A stretch of 64,000 nucleotides of DNA, taken from contig NZ_JACHJY010000014.1 of assembly GCF_014203895.1 (NCBI RefSeq), positions 1-64,000 of the forward strand, read 5' to 3'. The position numbers and the translations under genes are program-made. Positions 49,895-59,763 of the stretch are shown piece after piece. How positions within the stretch are numbered: the stretch's first letter is position 1; every line of letters begins with the position of its first letter. The notes beneath the pieces were generated by a model that worked only from the letters and a program-made list of their open reading frames with translations, ran no database searches and had not been told where the DNA came from. This stretch comes from Streptomyces nymphaeiformis. GTDB taxonomy: Bacteria > Actinomycetota > Actinomycetes > Streptomycetales > Streptomycetaceae.

Positions 49895-51014
49895 CCTGCC
49901 CCCGGGGCCCGTCCGGCTGCAGCTGTTCCTCGGCCCGGCCGTCCCGGTGCCCGCGCCCCGCTTCGTACTCGACGCGCTCACCGGTCTCAAGGTCGAGAGC
50001 GGCACCGGGGACGCGCAGAGCGGGTTCGAGCTGACCTTCTCGATCCCCAAGGACTCCCCTGTCCAGGCGTTCTTCCCGGTCACCGTGCCGGTGTTCCGGT
50101 GCGTCGTCGCGGTCACCGTGCGCGGTGTCACCGAGGTCCTCGTCGACGGCGTGGTGACCCACCAGGACATGACGGCGGCCGGGCCCACGTCGGTGCTCCA
50201 CGTCAAGGGCAAGGACCTCAGCTACGTCATGAACCTGGTGCCCTTCGACGGCCTGCCCTACCCGGCGATGTCGCCGGCGGTGCGCGCCCTGACGGTCCTC
50301 GCGAAGTACGCGGCCCTGGGCTGCGCCCCCCTCGTGATCCCGAGCCTCCTGGAGGACGTGCCGATCCCGGTGGACCGCATCCCCGTCCACCAGGGCACCG
50401 ACTACGAGTACCTCACGGCCCTCGCCAACGAGGTCGGCCACGTCTTCTACATCGAGCCCGGACCGGTGCCGGGGGTGAGCAAGGCGTACTGGGGACCGGA
50501 GATCCGGCTCGGAGCGCCGCAGCCCGCGCTCAACGTCGGCCTCGACGCAGCCCACGACAACGTCGCCACCCTCAACTTCACCTTCGACAAGGAGAAGAGG
50601 GAGATCCCCATCGTCGCGATCCAGGAACGCACGACCAAGGCCCCGCTCAACCTGCCCGTCCCCGACATCGCCCCCATCCGGCCTCCGCTCGGCCTCGTCC
50701 CCCCGATCCCGCCGAAGCTGCACCGCATGACGGACACCGCGAACCTCAGCCCGCTCGCCGCCGTGATGAAGGGCGTCGCGTACGCCGCCCAGCACTCCGA
50801 CGCCGTGTTCGGCACCGGCACCCTCGACGTCGCGAAGTACGGCCACGTCCTGCGCCCCCGCAGGCTGGTCGGGGTGCGCGGGGCGGGAACCGCCTTCGAC
50901 GGCCTCTACTACGTCACCCGCGTCACGCACGACATCCGGCGCGGCTCCTACACCCAGACCTTCTCGCTCGCCCGCAACGGCGTCGTCTCGACCGTCCCGG
51001 CGGTGCCCGTATGA
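49887..51014 (+). CDS. eCIS hub protein (phage late control gpD / gp27-like)
   Basis: 375 residues (ATG 49887). Beginning RLQLFLGPAVPVPAPRFVLD, ALTGLKVESG, then FELTFSIPKDSPVQAFFPVT, VLHVKGKDLSYVMNLVPFDG, VHQGTDYEYLTALANEVGHV and, near the end, YYVTRVTHDIRRGSYTQTFS. This is the VgrG/gpD-like hub on which the spike sits. In several eCIS, hub and spike stem are one protein (Afp8/Pvc8); here they are two genes with a 4-bp overlap. Confidence 0.88.
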   Translation: MRDLPPGPVRLQLFLGPAVPVPAPRFVLDALTGLKVESGTGDAQSGFELTFSIPKDSPVQAFFPVTVPVFRCVVAVTVRGVTEVLVDGVVTHQDMTAAGPTSVLHVKGKDLSYVMNLVPFDGLPYPAMSPAVRALTVLAKYAALGCAPLVIPSLLEDVPIPVDRIPVHQGTDYEYLTALANEVGHVFYIEPGPVPGVSKAYWGPEIRLGAPQPALNVGLDAAHDNVATLNFTFDKEKREIPIVAIQERTTKAPLNLPVPDIAPIRPPLGLVPPIPPKLHRMTDTANLSPLAAVMKGVAYAAQHSDAVFGTGTLDVAKYGHVLRPRRLVGVRGAGTAFDGLYYVTRVTHDIRRGSYTQTFSLARNGVVSTVPAVPV

Positions 51015-51538
51015 CCCAGACCCAGACCTCCGCCGTCACCGGCTACCTCGGCAAGTACCGCGGCACCGTCGCCAACAACGTCGACCCCCTCCAGATGGGC
51101 CGTATCCAGGCCCTCGTCCCCGACGTGTCCCCGAGCGTCTCCTCCTGGGCCATGCCCTGCCTTCCCCTCGCCGGGATCAACACCGGCGTCTTCACCGTGC
51201 CGCCCATCGGCTCCGGGGTCTGGATCGAGTACGAGCACGGTGACGCCGACCACCCCGTCTGGGTCGGCGGCTACTGGGGAAGCCCGGCCGAAGTCCCCCT
51301 GCTGTCCCACGCGGTGCCGCCCGGCGTCGCCGGCATCACCCTGCAGACCACCCTCAAGAACGGTCTGGTGATCAGCGACGCGCCCGGACCGACCGGCGGG
51401 ATCCTGATCACCACCGCGACCGGGGCCATGATCTCGGTCAGCGACGTCGGCATCGTCATCAGCAACGGCAAGGGCGCGACGATCTCCATGACCGGACCGA
51501 CCACCGACATCAACCTCGGCGCCCTGACGGTGGTGTGA
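51011..51538 (+). CDS. eCIS spike stem (gp5/gpV-like OB fold)
   Basis: 175 residues (ATG 51011). OB-fold module: LGKYRGTVANNVDPLQMGRI, QALVPDVSP, FTVPPIGSGVWIEYEHGDAD, HPVWVGGYWG. A repeat-containing triple-strand stem follows (GITLQTTLKNGLVISDAPGP, GILITTATGAMISVSDVGIV). It forms the trimeric needle between hub and tip. 4-bp overlap with the hub gene. Confidence 0.9.
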   Translation: MTQTQTSAVTGYLGKYRGTVANNVDPLQMGRIQALVPDVSPSVSSWAMPCLPLAGINTGVFTVPPIGSGVWIEYEHGDADHPVWVGGYWGSPAEVPLLSHAVPPGVAGITLQTTLKNGLVISDAPGPTGGILITTATGAMISVSDVGIVISNGKGATISMTGPTTDINLGALTVV

Positions 51539-51541
51539 CCG

Positions 51542-51859
51542 ATGCCCGGACCGATCCTCCACCTCGGCGCCACCGTCCTGTGCACCCATGCCGGACAGGC
51601 CACGCCCACCACGCCCTTCCCCCGGGTGACGGTCTCCGGGCAGCCCGTCGTCACCCTCGCCACCCCCTACGTGGTGGCCGGGTGCGGGCTGACCGGCACC
51701 CCCACCCCGCCGTGCGTCACCGCCCAGTGGCTCGCCGGAGCCGTACGCGTCCTCGCGGGAGGCACACCCGTCGCGCTGCAGTCCGGCACCTCGATGTGCA
51801 CCCCCACCGGGACCCCACTCACCCCGCTGGCCGCCCAGACCCGGGCGATCGCCTCATGA
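51542..51859 (+). CDS. eCIS spike tip, PAAR-like
   Basis: 105 residues (ATG 51542). Cys-containing small beta protein: GPILHLGATVLCTHAGQATP, YVVAGCGLTGTPTPPCVTAQ, LQSGTSMCTPTGTPLTP. The Cys/His set (H7, C14, H16, C48, C57, C85) could bind a metal, as in PAAR tips. It would cap the spike and pierce the membrane. Position between spike stem and gp25 matches Afp10-type proteins. Confidence 0.82.
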   Translation: MPGPILHLGATVLCTHAGQATPTTPFPRVTVSGQPVVTLATPYVVAGCGLTGTPTPPCVTAQWLAGAVRVLAGGTPVALQSGTSMCTPTGTPLTPLAAQTRAIAS

Positions 51860-51869
51860 GGGAGCCGGC

Positions 51870-52235
51870 ATGACCATCGATCACCCCTACGACATCGGCG
51901 GCAGCGGACGCACGGCGACCACCGGTCCGGACGACCACGTGCGCGACATGATCGAGCAACTGCTGCTCACCTCACCCGGAGAGCGGGTCATGCGGCCCGA
52001 CTTCGGGGCGGGTCTGCTGCAACTGGTCTTCGAACCGGGCGGCCCCGAAGCGGCTGCCACCACCCAGTACCTCGTGCAGAGCGCCCTGGAGCGGCACCTG
52101 GGCCACGTCCTGACCGCCGACCGGGTCGAGGTGGAGGCCGTCGACTCCGCCCTGCTGATCACCGTCTCGTACGTCGTCCTGCGCACCCGCACCCCCGCCG
52201 TCGCCACCTTCCACATCCCGGACGGCCGCCAGTGA
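51870..52235 (+). CDS. eCIS baseplate wedge protein, gp25/GPW family
   Basis: 121 residues (ATG 51870). DHVRDMIEQLLLTSPGERVM, RPDFGAGLLQLVFEPGG and LITVSYVVLRTRTPAVATF are typical of GPW/gp25 proteins, including the EPR-like core GERVMRPDFG. gp25 nucleates sheath polymerisation on the wedge. The stop overlaps the next GTG by 4 bp. Confidence 0.92.
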   Translation: MTIDHPYDIGGSGRTATTGPDDHVRDMIEQLLLTSPGERVMRPDFGAGLLQLVFEPGGPEAAATTQYLVQSALERHLGHVLTADRVEVEAVDSALLITVSYVVLRTRTPAVATFHIPDGRQ

Positions 52236-54976
52236 CCCGCTTCCCGTGTGCCAAGCCGCACCGCCTGCTCGCCCTCCAGCAGGCCGGGGCCCTCAGCAGC
52301 CTCAACGCCATCGAGTACATCGAGGTGCTCGACACCGCCGCGCCCCACCAGGAGCTGCGCCAACGGGTCCTGTACGTCCGCCTCGTGCGGCCCGTGCCCG
52401 CCGGACTCGACCGGAACAACGTCGTCATCGACGGCGGCGAGCGCGTCCCGACCGTGACCGTCGACTGGGCCGCGGCGGGCAACCACCCCGACACGCCGCC
52501 CGAACTGGTCGTCGGCATCGACGAACCCGACCACGTCCTCGTCGTCCGCACCGCGGAGCGCGGGGACTTCTCGACCTACCGACTGCGGCTCGTCGCCGAC
52601 CCGGCATCGGACCTCCCGCCGGCCGGCTTCGACCCACAGCTCGCCGGGGCCGAGTTCGCGTTCAAGGTCGAATGCCCGAGCGACTTCGACTGCGCCCCGG
52701 CCGACACGTGCGTGCCCGAGCCGCCCGCCACCCCCGCGATCGACTACCTCGCCAAGGACTACCAGGGCTTCCGGCGGCTGATGCTGGACCGCATCTCGCT
52801 GCTCGCACCCGAGTGGACCGAGCGCAACCCGGCGGACGTCGGGACCGCCCTCGTGGAGCTGCTCGCCTATGCGGCCGACGAGCTGTCCTACCGCCAGGAC
52901 GCCATCGCGACCGAGGCCTACCTCGGGACCGCCCGGAGCCGGATCTCGATGCGCCGGCACGCCCGGCTCGTGGACTACCGCGTCCACGAGGGATGCAACG
53001 CCCGCGTCTGGGTGCGGATCGGCGTCAAGGCCGGCACGGCGGTGGAGCTGCCCGCCGGCACCCCGCTCCTCACGACGGTGCGGGACGTGCCGGCGCGGGT
53101 GGGGCCCGGCTCGCCGGAACTCCGGGCAGCCCTCGCCGCCCGGCCCGTTGTGTTCGAGACCGTCGAAGCGGCCCTCCTGCACTCCGATCTGGCCGCGATG
53201 CGCTTCCACACCTGGGGCGACCAGGGCTGCTGCCTGCCCACGGGAGCGACGTCCGCGACGCTGCGAGGCGACCATCCGCAGCTGAGGGCCGGAGACGTCC
53301 TGGTGCTCGCCGAGACCGTGTCGCCGACCACCCGTCGGGCCGTCGACGCCGACCCGACCCGGCGGTGGGCCGTCCGCCTCGTCGACGTCCGGAGCTCGGA
53401 GGACCCGGCGGGCGGTCTCTTCGAGAATCCGCCGACCTCCGGTCCGCTGCCGGTGACCGAGATCGCCTGGCACGAGGAGGACGCCCTGCCGTTCCCGCTC
53501 TGCCTCGGCGTCGTCGAGGGAGCCCTGGAGACCGCGCGTGCCTGGGGGAACATCGTCCTCGCCGACCACGGGCAGAGCGTCTCCGGCCCGGGCGGGACCG
53601 GCGAACCGCTCGGCGAGGTTCCGGCGCCCCGTCTGGTGCGGGTGCCCCGGCCGGGCCAGGCTGGCGCCATGCCGCCGGGCGCGGTACCGGCCCGCTACCG
53701 CCCCACGCTCGCCAGGGGCCCGTTGACGCACGCCAACGCCCATCCGGCCCCGACCCTGTTCCGGCAGGCCGCCACCCCGGCCCTCCTCGCCGAGCTGACC
53801 GATCTCACGTACGAGCAGGAACTGCAGACGCTGCTGGTTTCCCACGGACGGCAGCCGGCGGGCAGGACGGTCACCGTCCGCGGCGCCGCCCCCCTCTGGT
53901 CGATCAGCGACGGTACGACCGTCCTGCGCGTCGCCCTCGCCGGGGACGAGCTGCTCGTGTCGGAGCAGGCCCGGTCCGCGTCCGCCGTCCCCGCCGCCGA
54001 GCCCCGCACGGCACGGCCGGCCATCGACCTCGTCGGCGATCTGGGCGGCGACCACCGGGACTGGCAGGTCCGGCCCGACCTGCTGGACAGCGCGGCGGCG
54101 GCCGTCGACTTCACCGTCGAGGCCGAGCACGACGGCACCGTACGGCTGCGCTTCGGGGACGACGAACACGGGATGCGCCCCAAGGAGGGCACGCGGTTCT
54201 TCGCCCGGTATCGCGTGGGCAACGGCCGCGCGGGCAACGTGGGCGCGGAGTCGATCACCCACGCGGTGACGGCCGACGACGGCGTCGAATCCGTGTCCAA
54301 TCCGCTGCCCGCCGCCGGCGGGACCGATCCCGAGTCCGCCGGGGAGATCCGCCGCGACGCGCCGCAGGCCTTCGCCGTCCAGGAGCGCGCGGTCACCGAG
54401 GCCGACTGGGCCGAGGTCACCGAACGCGTCGGCGCCGTGCAGCGCGCGGCGGCGACCTTCCGGTGGACGGGCTCCTGGCACACCGTGTTCGTCACCGCCG
54501 ACCGGCGCGGCGGCAAGCCCGTGGACGCGGACTACGAGCGGGACCTGCGCGCCCGGCTCGAAAGGTACCGGCCGGCCGGCTACGACCTGGAGGTGGACGG
54601 TCCCGTGTTCGTACCGCTGGAGATCGGGCTTCGGGTGTGCGTGGAGCGCACCCATCTGCGGTCCGACGTCGCGGCGGCCGTGCTCGCCCGGCTCGGCGAC
54701 TCCACGCTGCCGGGCGGCGGGCGCGGCCTGTTCCACCCGGACCGCCTCACCTTCGGCCGGCCCGTGCACCTGTCCACGGTCCTCGCCGAGGTGCACGCCG
54801 TGCCCGGTGTGGAGTCGGTGGACGTCCACACCTTCCAGCGGCAGCGCCTCCCGGAGACCAACGGCCTGGAGAGCGGCGTCCTGGAGATGGGGCGCCTGGA
54901 GATCGCCCGTCTGGACAACGACCCGAACTTCCCCGAGCGCGGCATGCTCGACCTCACCCTGGGAGGCGGACGATGA
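52232..54976 (+). CDS. eCIS large baseplate wedge protein 1 (gp6/J-like)
   Basis: 914 residues (GTG 52232). Region about 170-275: IDYLAKDYQGFRRLMLDRIS, PEWTERNPADVGTALVELLA, YAADELSYRQDAIATEAYLG, ISMRRHARLVDYRVHEGCNA. A baseplate-J-like domain at about 630-830 has VRLRFGDDEHGMRPKEGTRF, FARYRVGNGRAGNVGAESIT and AVTEADWAEVTERVGAVQRA. This matches the putative baseplate assembly protein family (Afp11-type), which forms the wedge ring with gp25 and gp7. 4-bp overlaps on both sides. Confidence 0.92.
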   Translation: MTRFPCAKPHRLLALQQAGALSSLNAIEYIEVLDTAAPHQELRQRVLYVRLVRPVPAGLDRNNVVIDGGERVPTVTVDWAAAGNHPDTPPELVVGIDEPDHVLVVRTAERGDFSTYRLRLVADPASDLPPAGFDPQLAGAEFAFKVECPSDFDCAPADTCVPEPPATPAIDYLAKDYQGFRRLMLDRISLLAPEWTERNPADVGTALVELLAYAADELSYRQDAIATEAYLGTARSRISMRRHARLVDYRVHEGCNARVWVRIGVKAGTAVELPAGTPLLTTVRDVPARVGPGSPELRAALAARPVVFETVEAALLHSDLAAMRFHTWGDQGCCLPTGATSATLRGDHPQLRAGDVLVLAETVSPTTRRAVDADPTRRWAVRLVDVRSSEDPAGGLFENPPTSGPLPVTEIAWHEEDALPFPLCLGVVEGALETARAWGNIVLADHGQSVSGPGGTGEPLGEVPAPRLVRVPRPGQAGAMPPGAVPARYRPTLARGPLTHANAHPAPTLFRQAATPALLAELTDLTYEQELQTLLVSHGRQPAGRTVTVRGAAPLWSISDGTTVLRVALAGDELLVSEQARSASAVPAAEPRTARPAIDLVGDLGGDHRDWQVRPDLLDSAAAAVDFTVEAEHDGTVRLRFGDDEHGMRPKEGTRFFARYRVGNGRAGNVGAESITHAVTADDGVESVSNPLPAAGGTDPESAGEIRRDAPQAFAVQERAVTEADWAEVTERVGAVQRAAATFRWTGSWHTVFVTADRRGGKPVDADYERDLRARLERYRPAGYDLEVDGPVFVPLEIGLRVCVERTHLRSDVAAAVLARLGDSTLPGGGRGLFHPDRLTFGRPVHLSTVLAEVHAVPGVESVDVHTFQRQRLPETNGLESGVLEMGRLEIARLDNDPNFPERGMLDLTLGGGR

Positions 54977-57567
54977 CCGGGACGATCCCCACCGGAACCG
55001 AAGGGAGCTGCGGCTGCTGCTCGGGCACCTCCGCGCGCACCCCCGGCACCCTCGGCAACCGGCCCGGGCTGACGGAGATCGCCTACCGGAGCGGTGTGCA
55101 CGGCGACTTCCGGTCGAGCATGGTCACCGCCCTCTCGGACGCGCGCCGCCCCCGGCTGTCCCGGCTGCTCACCCGCGACCCCGGCGATCCGACGATCGCG
55201 CTCATCGACGCCTGGGCGGTCGTCTGCGACGTCCTGACCTTCTACAACGAGCGTCTCGCCCACGAGTCGTACCTGCGCACCGCCACCGAACGCGTCTCGC
55301 TCCAGGAGCTCGGCCGGCTCGTGGCGTACCGCCTCTCGCCCGGCGTGGCGGCCGAGACCCATCTCGCCTTCTCCCTGGAGAAGCCTCCGCAGGCCGGGCA
55401 GCCGACCGGGCTTCCCCCGGACCCCGGCCTGCTCCCCCCTGCGCCGCCCACGGCCGTCGAACTGCCCAGCGGGATCAGGGTCCAGAGCGTGCCGGGGCCC
55501 GGCGAGCTCCCCCAGCTGTTCGAGACGGTGGAGGAGCTCCCCGCGCGCGCCGAGTGGAACGCCCTGCCGGTCGTCCCCACCAAGCCCCACCTGCCGGTCA
55601 AGGGCCGAGTCGACGCCTGGTTCGACGGCGACGTGCTCCCCGTCCGGGTCGGGGACGCCGTCCTCTTCGCGAGCGACGACCTGGCGCACGACAAGTGGGA
55701 CGTGCGCCTGGTGACGGACGTCGAACCGGACCCGCCGCACCGTCGCACGTACGTCCGCTGGGACCGGGGGCTCGGCTCGGACGCCCCGTACAACGAACCG
55801 GCCACCCGGCCGGACGCCTTCGTGCTGCGCAGGCGGCTGCGGGTCTTCGGCCACAACGCGCCGGTGTGGGCGGCGATGAACAAGGAGTTCCGCCATGGGT
55901 ACGTGATCGCCCACGGGGGGCAGGAGGAGGACAAGGAGTGGCCGGGCTTCGCCGCGGTGACCGAGTCCTCCGCGTCCGGGGAGCTCCTCACCGTCGTCGA
56001 CCTCGACGGATCGCAGCCCGACGTCGTGACCGGATCCTGGGTCGTGCTGTCCCAGGAGCACGTCGACCAGGAGACCGCCTTCTACCGCGAGCTCTACAGG
56101 GTGGTGGACCGGACCGAGTTCTCCCGCTCCGAATTCGCCGTATCGGGCACCGTCACCCGGCTGACCCTGAAGGGCGAGCAGCCCCCCTCGGACAGGAAGC
56201 GGGCCGACGGCCCCGTGTTCCGGACCCCGCGCGACGTGACCGTCCTCGCCGTGTCCGAACCGCTCACGGTCGTCGAAGCACCCGACACGGCCCCCGTGAC
56301 CGCGCGCACCCTCCTCGTCGAGGGCGACGCGACCGCGATGCTCCCGGGGCGCAGGCTCGTCCTGTCCGGTCGCCTCGACGGCGGGACGAAGGCACCGACG
56401 GCCGAGGTCGTCGTCCTCGACTCGGTGCGCGCCCAGGGATCCCGGACCCTGGTCACGCTCACCGCTCCGCCCCTGCACGCCTACGAACGGGCGACCGCCG
56501 CCCTGTTCGGGAACGTCGTGAAGGCCACCCAGGGCGAGACCGTGCATCAGGTCCTCGGCGACGGCGACGCCCGCCGTCCCTTCCAGACGATGCCGCTGCT
56601 GCACGGCCCGCTCACGCACGTCCGTGCCGACACCCCGCAGGGCTTCGCCTCCACCCTCAGCGTCCGGGCCGACGAGGTCGCCTGGCGCGAACTGCCCACC
56701 CTGTACGGGGCGGAGCCCGGCGACCGGGTCTTCACCACCCGCGACGAACCCGACGGCACCGTGGTGGTGGCGTTCGGCGACGGTGTACGTGGGGCCCGGC
56801 TGCCCTCCGGATCGCACAACGTCCGTGCCACCTACCGCAAGGGCACGGGACTCGCGGGCAACCTTCCGGCCGACCGGTTGTCCCAGCTCATGGACCGGCC
56901 CCTGGGCGTCAAGGCCGCCACCAACCCGGTCGTGGCCGACGGCGGCGTCGACCCCGAGGACGAGGCGCACGCCCGCGCCTCCGTGCCCCTCGCCACCCGC
57001 ACCCTCGGCCGTGCGGTCTCTCTGCGCGACTACGCCGACTTCGCGCTCGCCTTCGCCGGGATCACCCTGGCCCGGGCCGACGTGCTGCGGCTCCGGACCG
57101 GCCGGACGATCGTCGTCAGCGTCTGCGGACCCGGGGGCGCGGCGGCACCCGACGTCACCGTCGCCCACCTCACGGCGGCCCTGCGCAGATACGGCGACCC
57201 CCTGACCCGCGTCGAGGTCCTCCCCGCACGCCAGGCCCGGTTCCACCTCGGCCTCAAGGTGCGGGTGGATCCCGCCCGCGAGCCGAAAACCGTGCTCGCC
57301 GCCGTCGAGACGGCGCTGCGCGCCGCCTACGCACCCCTCGCCCGCGGCCTCGCCACACCGGTGCACCGCTCCCAGGTGGTGGCCGTCGCGGCCGCCGTGC
57401 CGGGCGTCGTCGCCGTGGACCTGGACGCGCTGTACCGCGACCACCTCGGTCTGGAGAGCCGGCTCCTCGCCGCGGAGGCCTCGGTCGACACCCGTGGCAG
57501 GGCGGTCGCGGCCGAGCTGCTCGCCCTCTCCGAAGCTCCCTTCGACCGGCTGCAGGAGATGCCGTGA
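54973..57567 (+). CDS. eCIS large baseplate wedge protein 2 (gp6/J-like paralogue)
   Basis: 864 residues (ATG 54973). N-terminal Cys cluster GSCGCCSGTS, then the same family core as the previous gene: IAYRSGVHGDFRSSMVTALS, IALIDAWAVVCDVLTFYNER, LAHESYLRTATERVSLQELG, RLVAYRLSPGVAAETHLAFS. The J-like module at about 570-760 reads AWRELPTLYGAEPGDRVFTT, VVVAFGDGVRGARLPSG and VSLRDYADFALAFAGITLAR. Two consecutive paralogues suggest a heteromeric wedge, as in eCIS with Afp11/Afp12. Its stop overlaps the next GTG. Confidence 0.9.
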   Translation: MTGTIPTGTEGSCGCCSGTSARTPGTLGNRPGLTEIAYRSGVHGDFRSSMVTALSDARRPRLSRLLTRDPGDPTIALIDAWAVVCDVLTFYNERLAHESYLRTATERVSLQELGRLVAYRLSPGVAAETHLAFSLEKPPQAGQPTGLPPDPGLLPPAPPTAVELPSGIRVQSVPGPGELPQLFETVEELPARAEWNALPVVPTKPHLPVKGRVDAWFDGDVLPVRVGDAVLFASDDLAHDKWDVRLVTDVEPDPPHRRTYVRWDRGLGSDAPYNEPATRPDAFVLRRRLRVFGHNAPVWAAMNKEFRHGYVIAHGGQEEDKEWPGFAAVTESSASGELLTVVDLDGSQPDVVTGSWVVLSQEHVDQETAFYRELYRVVDRTEFSRSEFAVSGTVTRLTLKGEQPPSDRKRADGPVFRTPRDVTVLAVSEPLTVVEAPDTAPVTARTLLVEGDATAMLPGRRLVLSGRLDGGTKAPTAEVVVLDSVRAQGSRTLVTLTAPPLHAYERATAALFGNVVKATQGETVHQVLGDGDARRPFQTMPLLHGPLTHVRADTPQGFASTLSVRADEVAWRELPTLYGAEPGDRVFTTRDEPDGTVVVAFGDGVRGARLPSGSHNVRATYRKGTGLAGNLPADRLSQLMDRPLGVKAATNPVVADGGVDPEDEAHARASVPLATRTLGRAVSLRDYADFALAFAGITLARADVLRLRTGRTIVVSVCGPGGAAAPDVTVAHLTAALRRYGDPLTRVEVLPARQARFHLGLKVRVDPAREPKTVLAAVETALRAAYAPLARGLATPVHRSQVVAVAAAVPGVVAVDLDALYRDHLGLESRLLAAEASVDTRGRAVAAELLALSEAPFDRLQEMP

Positions 57568-59747
57568 CCACACCTCAGCCCGAACCCACCGCCGCCGACC
57601 GGCTGTACGCCCTGCTGCCGGAGGTGTACCGGCTGCGCGACGCCGAACGGGGCGGCGTGCTGCGCGAGTTCGTCGAGGTCCTCGCCACCCAGCTGGCGGT
57701 CCTCGAGGAGGATCTGGAGCAGCTCTACGACGACCAGTTCATCGAGACCTGCGCCCCCTGGGTGGCGCCGTACATCGGCGACCTCATCGGTTATCGCCCG
57801 CTTCACGGTGTGGCGGACAAGGTGCGCTCGCCGCGCGCCGAGGTCGCCCACACGATGGCCTACCGCCGCCGCAAGGGCACGGCCGCCGTGGTGGAGCAGC
57901 TGGCCCGGGACGTCACCGGCTGGCCGGCCCGCGCCGTGGAGTTCTTCGAACGCCTCGTGACCACCCAGTACATGAACCACACCAGGCTCCACGCGCGCGC
58001 CACCCCCACGATGCGGGACCAGGAAGCGCTGTCCTGGGGCACGCTGATGAACGGGGCCTTCGACGACCTGGCCCACACCGCCGACGTACGGGCCATCGCG
58101 CCCCGGCCGTCCCGCCGCGCCGGCCGGTACGGCATCCCGAACGTCGGCATCTTCCTGTGGCGCACCGTGGCCGTGCGCCTCGACCGCACGCCGCTCACCC
58201 CCCATGCCCCAGGTGACGGGCGCCGCTTCCGCATCGACACGCTGGGCAGCGACGCGCGGCTGTTCGGCGCGCCGCGCACCGAGGAGGAGATCACCCACCT
58301 CGCCGAGCCCGAGGACGTGCCTCTGCCGCTCACCCGCCGCCGGCTCGCCGCCCGTCTCGACGCCTCGTACGGGAGCGAGCGCGACCTCCTGCTGTCGAAG
58401 GGGGTCCGGAACGCCACCGGCGCGTGGGAGTTCACCCCCGTGCGGGCCGCCGACATCACCGTCTGCGACCTGTCCGACCTGCCCGACGGCTCCGGCGCGT
58501 GGGCGCACGAACCCGCGGCGGGCAAGGTAGCGGTCGACCCGGAACTCGGACGGGTGTTCTTCGGCACGGCCGTCCCCGGGACCACCAAACCGGTCGCCAC
58601 CCACCACTACGGCCTCGCCGTGCCCCTGGCTGCCCGGGGTTCGGCGCGCGGCGAGGCGGCGACGCCCCTGCCTCTGCCGCACCGCAAGGTCGCCGACGGG
58701 GAGGCCCAGCAGGCGGTGCTCGACGGGCTCGCCGGCGGGGGAACGCTGCGGATCACCGACTCCGACCGGTACGAGGACCTGCGTACCGTGCGCACCACGA
58801 CGGCTGCGGCGGGCGGTTCCGACACGGTCGTGTGGGTACGGGCCGAGGACGGCGTCCGCCCCACGCTCGCCGTCCCGGGCGGTCTGCGCCTCGCGATGGC
58901 CCCGCGCACCACGGTCGTCCTCGACGGGCTCCTGGTCACCGGGGGCCCGGTCGTCCTGGAGGAACAGGGCGACGGAGGCAACCGGACCGTGGAGCTGAAC
59001 GACTGCACCCTGGTCCCCGGTCAGAGCAGGACCGAGGCCGGGCAGCCGGCGCACCCCGAGAGGGCCTCGCTCCTGATCCTCGACCCCTTCGCCACCGTAC
59101 GACTGAACCGGTGCGTCCTCGGGCCGATCGTCGCCGTGGAAGGCGCCGACATCACGCTCACCGACTGTGTCGTCGACGCCTCGGCGCCGAAGGCCGTCGC
59201 CTTTTGCGGGCGTCCCGAACCGGCCGACGGCGGCCCGCACACCGTCCCCGACGAGGCCGCACAGGCCACGGGGGACGGCGCCGTGCCCGGAGGCCGCCTC
59301 CATCTGCGCGAGTGCACCGTCATCGGCGGCATCCACGCCGACGTGCTCGACGCGTCCAACTCGCTGCTGGTCGCCGTGCGTGCCCCGGGAGACGTCCGGG
59401 AGGCCGCCGTATGGGCCCGGCGGCGCCAGGAGGGCTGTCTGCGCTTCAGCTACGTGCCGGAGGACTCGCGCACGGGTCGCCGTTACCGCTGCCGCCCGGA
59501 CCCCGCAGATCCGCCCGGCACCCGGCGCGCCGACCGCCCGCATTTCACCTCGCTCCGTTTCGGCGACCCCGCGTACGCCCAGCTCGGCACCGCCACGCCG
59601 GACACCGTCCGGCGCGGTGCCGACGACGAGAGCGAGATGGGCGCGACCCATCTGCTGTTCACACCGCGGCGGGAGAGCGATCTCCTGCTGCGGCTCGACG
59701 AGTACCTCCGCTTCGGACTCGAAGCGGGCTTCTTCTACGCGACCTGA
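57564..59747 (+). CDS. eCIS wedge protein with beta-helix (gp7/tail protein I-like)
   Basis: 727 residues (GTG 57564). N-terminal tail-protein-I-like wedge domain about 10-150: DRLYALLPEVYRLRDAERGG, VLREFVEVLATQLAVLEEDL, QLYDDQFIETCAPWVAPYIG, DLIGYRPLHG. About 430-620 is a parallel-beta-helix-like repeat region (LAMAPRTTVVLDGLLVTGGP; ELNDCTLVPGQ; LNRCVLGPIVAVEGADITLT; LHLRECTVIGGIHADVLDAS). The beta-helix fused to a wedge protein is the distinctive feature; it may be the fibre attachment or a receptor-binding spike. Confidence 0.85.
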   Translation: MTTPQPEPTAADRLYALLPEVYRLRDAERGGVLREFVEVLATQLAVLEEDLEQLYDDQFIETCAPWVAPYIGDLIGYRPLHGVADKVRSPRAEVAHTMAYRRRKGTAAVVEQLARDVTGWPARAVEFFERLVTTQYMNHTRLHARATPTMRDQEALSWGTLMNGAFDDLAHTADVRAIAPRPSRRAGRYGIPNVGIFLWRTVAVRLDRTPLTPHAPGDGRRFRIDTLGSDARLFGAPRTEEEITHLAEPEDVPLPLTRRRLAARLDASYGSERDLLLSKGVRNATGAWEFTPVRAADITVCDLSDLPDGSGAWAHEPAAGKVAVDPELGRVFFGTAVPGTTKPVATHHYGLAVPLAARGSARGEAATPLPLPHRKVADGEAQQAVLDGLAGGGTLRITDSDRYEDLRTVRTTTAAAGGSDTVVWVRAEDGVRPTLAVPGGLRLAMAPRTTVVLDGLLVTGGPVVLEEQGDGGNRTVELNDCTLVPGQSRTEAGQPAHPERASLLILDPFATVRLNRCVLGPIVAVEGADITLTDCVVDASAPKAVAFCGRPEPADGGPHTVPDEAAQATGDGAVPGGRLHLRECTVIGGIHADVLDASNSLLVAVRAPGDVREAAVWARRRQEGCLRFSYVPEDSRTGRRYRCRPDPADPPGTRRADRPHFTSLRFGDPAYAQLGTATPDTVRRGADDESEMGATHLLFTPRRESDLLLRLDEYLRFGLEAGFFYAT

Positions 59748-59763
59748 GCAAGGAGGCCTCCCG

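Noticed and set aside
52246..57567. A 1773-codon open frame across the eCIS operon
   Set aside because: Its first half is Arg/Pro-rich shadow of the 914-residue baseplate gene; only the part from ATG 54973 is a real protein.
54580..57573. Minus-strand frames of about 1000 codons opposite the baseplate genes
   Set aside because: Gly/Arg/Val/His-rich antisense frames kept open by GC-rich codons; no domain patterns, and genes on the other strand are convincing.
54807..59747. A 1646-codon open frame
   Set aside because: Only the part from GTG 57564 matches wedge proteins; the first 900 codons are a shadow of the baseplate gene in another frame.
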